NCBI RefSeq assembly: GCF_037450285.1
Contig: NZ_JAQISN010000006.1
Coordinates: 62,001 to 126,000, forward strand
DNA: 64,000 nt
Origin: Erwinia sp. SLM-02
Lineage (GTDB): Bacteria; Pseudomonadota; Gammaproteobacteria; Enterobacterales; Enterobacteriaceae
Reading direction: 5' to 3'
The notes beneath the pieces are model-generated. The model did no database searches. It was not told the origin of the DNA and was given only the letters and a program-made list of their open reading frames with translations. A program made the translations under genes and the position numbers. This document shows, piece by piece, positions 61,749 through 64,000 of the stretch (the first letter of the stretch is position 1; each line of letters begins with the position of its first letter).

Positions 61749-62900
61749 TTAGTGATAGCAAAAATGATGTACGACCTGAGCGATCAATTCACGGGTCGGT
61801 TTGATAAACGCCGTATCGATATATTCATCCGGCTGGTGTGCCTGGTTAATCGAACCCGGGCCCAGAACCAGCGTCGGGCAGATTTCCTGGATAAATGGCG
61901 CTTCGGTGCAGTAGTTCACCACTTCGGTTTCAGTACCGAGCAGTTTTTCCACCACCTGCACCAGCTGATGTTCACGCGGGCACTCGTAGCCCGGGATCGG
62001 CGGATGCAGTTCCCCCACCGTCAGGCGGCCCGGCCAGCGCGCGCTCACCGGCGCAAGGGCTTCATTCAGCAGGCCGTCGAGCTCGCTCAGCGTCAGCCCC
62101 GGCAGCGGGCGAATATCCATATGCAGCTCACAGCAGGCGCAAATGCGGTTAGCCGCGTCGCCGCCGTTGATGTGGCCGAGGTTCATCGTCGGGTAAGGAA
62201 TGGCGAAGCCGCTGTGGTTGTAGCGCGTTTTCAGCGTGTTACGCAGCTCCAACAGCTGCGTGATGGATTCGTGCATCAGCTCAATGGCGTTAACGCCGCG
62301 TGCGGGATCGCTGGAGTGGCCGGACTGGCCCTGAATGCGAATCACGTTTGAGATGTGGCCTTTGTGAGCGCGCACCGGCTTCAGCGACGTTGGCTCACCG
62401 ATAATCGCGCAGTCAGGGCGCAGGCTGGTGGTTTCAGAGAAGAACTTGGCACCGGCCATGGTGGTTTCTTCATCCGCCGTGGCCAGAATATACAGCGGTT
62501 TTTTCAGCGCGGACACATCAACTTCACGCAGCGTATCTAAGATGAAGGCAAAGAAGCCTTTCATGTCGGCGGTGCCCAGCCCGTACAGTTTGTTGTCGTG
62601 TTCGGTCAGGGTAAACGGGTCGCGCGTCCAGCGGCCATCGTCGAACGGGACGGTGTCCGTATGGCCGGCCAGCAGCAGTCCGCCTGCACCGAGGCCACTT
62701 TTGGCTAACATATTGAATTTATTACGCGTGCCGGGAACGGGCTGAACTTCTACAGTGAAGCCAAGATCGCGGAACCAGCCCGCAAGTAAATTGATTAAAG
62801 TTTCATTACTCTGATCGAGCGCGCTGTCGGTGGCGCTGATTGATGGCGTAGCAATCAGCTGGCGGTATATCTCAATAAAAGGTGGTAATTTTGTCTTCAC
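61749..62900 (-). CDS. argE: Acetylornithine deacetylase
   Basis: ArgE removes the acetyl group from N-acetylornithine to give ornithine. The 383-residue M20-family metalloenzyme has metal-binding LLLAGHTDTVPFDDGRW and ATADEETTMAG, as well as GQSGHSSDPARGVNAIELMH. A GTG start at 62900, with AAGGA 9 bases ahead, gives the same length as E. coli ArgE; an ATG at 62939 has no ribosome binding site and would overlap the ARG boxes. It diverges from argB. Confidence 0.96.
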   Translation of the reverse strand: MKTKLPPFIEIYRQLIATPSISATDSALDQSNETLINLLAGWFRDLGFTVEVQPVPGTRNKFNMLAKSGLGAGGLLLAGHTDTVPFDDGRWTRDPFTLTEHDNKLYGLGTADMKGFFAFILDTLREVDVSALKKPLYILATADEETTMAGAKFFSETTSLRPDCAIIGEPTSLKPVRAHKGHISNVIRIQGQSGHSSDPARGVNAIELMHESITQLLELRNTLKTRYNHSGFAIPYPTMNLGHINGGDAANRICACCELHMDIRPLPGLTLSELDGLLNEALAPVSARWPGRLTVGELHPPIPGYECPREHQLVQVVEKLLGTETEVVNYCTEAPFIQEICPTLVLGPGSINQAHQPDEYIDTAFIKPTRELIAQVVHHFCYH

Positions 62901-62926
62901 TGTTGACAGTCCTTGAGTTAGGATAG

Positions 62927-62965
62927 TATCAATATTCATGCAGTAATAGTGAATAAAAATACATT
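62927..62965. promoter_or_regulatory. ARG-box pair (ArgR operator) between argE and argB
   Basis: Two 18-base sites with centres 21 bases apart fit the ArgR consensus (TGAAT-W4-ATTCA). The right one, TGAATAAAAATACA (62950-62963), matches at 13 of 14 core positions. The left one, TCAATATTCATGCA (62929-62942), matches at about 11. This is the usual double ARG box of the argE/argCBH control region, kept here although argC is absent. Confidence 0.75.
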
Positions 62966-63002
62966 ATCGACGTGCGGATGGAAACCGATAATTTTTCCAC
63001 CA

Positions 63003-63021
63003 TTTGGCTTGGACAGCCAAA
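63003..63021. repeat. Hairpin in the argB leader
   Basis: TTTGGCT and AGCCAAA form a 7-base-pair stem with a five-base loop in the region where argC would lie. No T-tract follows, so it is not an evident terminator. It may be a leader element or a trace of a deletion junction. Confidence 0.35.
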
Positions 63022-63077
63022 GTGAACATAACCGCATTCTGCAACGTAGTCACATATTTAAAGCGAGTTACTCTCTG

Positions 63078-63854
63078 ATGACCAATCCGTTAATTATCAA
63101 ACTGGGTGGTGTGCTGCTGGATAGTGAAGAGGCGCTGGAGCGTCTGTTCGATGCGCTGGTGAGCTATCGCGCTGCCCATTCGCGTCAGTTGCTGATTGTG
63201 CACGGCGGCGGCTGCCTGGTGGATGAATTGATGAGCAAGCTGTCCCTGCCGGTGAAAAAGAAAAATGGCCTGCGCGTGACCCCTGCCGATCAGATCGACA
63301 TCATCACCGGTGCGCTGGCCGGTACCGCCAATAAAACTTTGCTGGCCTGGTCGAAAAAACACGGTATTGATGCCGTTGGCCTGTGTCTGGGCGACGGCGG
63401 AAGTGTTAATGTTGCTCAGTTTGATGAAGAACTTGGTCATGTGGGACAGGCTACCCCGGGTTCACCGGTGCTGATTACTACGCTGCTGGGCGCAGGTTTC
63501 CTGCCGGTTGTCAGCTCAATCGGCATCACCCAGGATGGCCTGCTGATGAACGTCAATGCCGACCAGGCAGCGACGGCGCTGGCCGCGACGCTGGGTGCCG
63601 ATCTGATTCTGCTCTCCGACGTGAGCGGGATCCTCGATGCCAATAAGCAGCGAATTGAAGAGATGACGGCTGAAAAAGCCGAGCAGCTGATCGCCGACGG
63701 GGTGATTACCGATGGAATGATCGTCAAGGTGAATGCCGCGCTGGATGCCGCCCGTACCCTGGGCCGCCCGGTGGACATCGCCAGCTGGCGTCATGCTGAA
63801 CAGCTGCCAACCTTATTTAACGGCGTGTCCATTGGCACCCGTATCCTCGCTTAA
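63078..63854 (+). CDS. argB: Acetylglutamate kinase
   Basis: ArgB phosphorylates N-acetylglutamate, the second step to ornithine. The 258-residue protein is the E. coli length and has MTNPLIIKLGGVLLDSEEAL, VHGGG and the later SDVSGILDANKQRI. The start at 63078 is chosen from the E. coli alignment; an in-frame extension of 43 codons upstream has no ribosome binding site and no family likeness. It is the first gene downstream of the ARG boxes. Confidence 0.96.
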   Translation: MTNPLIIKLGGVLLDSEEALERLFDALVSYRAAHSRQLLIVHGGGCLVDELMSKLSLPVKKKNGLRVTPADQIDIITGALAGTANKTLLAWSKKHGIDAVGLCLGDGGSVNVAQFDEELGHVGQATPGSPVLITTLLGAGFLPVVSSIGITQDGLLMNVNADQAATALAATLGADLILLSDVSGILDANKQRIEEMTAEKAEQLIADGVITDGMIVKVNAALDAARTLGRPVDIASWRHAEQLPTLFNGVSIGTRILA

Positions 63855-63879
63855 TTAGAAACGTTTTCAAGGAATCATC

Positions 63880-64000
63880 ATGCAAGACAAAAGCATCAAA
63901 AAAATCGTACTGGCTTACTCCGGCGGTCTGGATACTTCGGCGATCATTCCATGGCTGAAAGAGAACTACGGCGGCTGTGAAGTGGTGGCTTTCGTGGCGG
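63880..64000 (+). CDS. argG: Argininosuccinate synthase, 3' end outside the window
   Basis: Only the first 40 residues are visible: MQDKSIKKIVLAYSGGLDTS, then AIIPWLKENYGG. The PP-loop SGGLDTS binds ATP. This N-terminus is of the widespread bacterial type and differs from the longer E. coli K-12 ArgG (which starts [20 protein letters not shown]). It follows argB by 25 bases with AAGGA ahead, so argB-argG, and probably argH beyond the window, form one operon. Confidence 0.93.
   Translation, partial: MQDKSIKKIVLAYSGGLDTSAIIPWLKENYGGCEVVAFVA

Noticed and set aside
62949..63077. An N-terminal extension of argB of 43 codons
   Set aside because: The extension starts within the ARG box and has no ribosome binding site or family match. 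It was also checked as an argC remnant and shows no likeness to either end of ArgC.

Overview
The window is a continuous, gene-dense stretch of chromosome from a gammaproteobacterium of the order Enterobacterales. Almost every core protein reads as a close relative of its Escherichia coli counterpart. The gene order differs from E. coli in ways that suggest an Erwinia/Pantoea-type genome: trmL sits beside cpxA, emrD lies between fpr and glpX, argG follows argB and is not the E. coli K-12 type, and mqo lies in a block between cdh and tpiA. The family assignment (Erwiniaceae) is an inference from these features. No tRNA, rRNA, insertion sequence, prophage, CRISPR array or plasmid gene was seen.

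Layout. 1-7262: lipopolysaccharide core genes (hldD-waaF-waaC-GT4-waaL-GT2 on the minus strand, facing a truncated family 9 glycosyltransferase). 7490-9730: threonine catabolism (kbl-tdh). 9766-16009: yibQ-envC, then yibN-grxC-secB-gpsA-cysE and trmL; the gpmM gene expected upstream of envC is absent. 16048-18865: the Cpx envelope-stress system (cpxA, cpxR, cpxP) with a CpxR box and a 3'-UTR sRNA matching CpxQ. 18975-23116: fieF, pfkA, sbp, cdh. 23146-33890: an accessory block with no counterpart at this place in E. coli (yhjD, two regulator/enzyme pairs with SDR and AhpD-like proteins, PhzF, GST, a MocR regulator with a LysE-type exporter, and mqo). 33897-41691: tpiA, yiiQ, yiiR, fpr, emrD and the glycerol operon glpFKX. 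42136-51215: zapB, rraA, menA, hslVU, ftsN, cytR, priA, rpmE. 51294-53369: a secreted Ntn-hydrolase and a divergent LysR regulator. 53366-58744: the methionine genes metJ, metBL and metF with two arrays of MetJ operators. 58848-61499: ppc. 61749-64000: arginine genes argE, argB and the start of argG, with argC missing from its expected place.

How the genes work together. The left end builds the inner LPS core: HldD makes ADP-heptose, WaaC and WaaF transfer heptose, further glycosyltransferases extend the core and WaaL ligates O-antigen. Cpx, EnvC, SecB, FtsN, ZapB and the HslVU protease cover envelope integrity, division and protein quality control. The right end is amino-acid biosynthesis under MetJ and ArgR control, plus anaplerosis by Ppc.

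The sequence is mainly conserved housekeeping DNA. I found no convincing wholly novel system. The points most worth a second look are the missing argC in an otherwise normal argE/argBG locus with its operators kept, the secreted acylase-like enzyme paired with a LysR regulator, the two MocR-regulator/effector pairs, and RNA-level elements (CpxQ, the hslV leader hairpin, and a hairpin that covers the trmL ribosome binding site).
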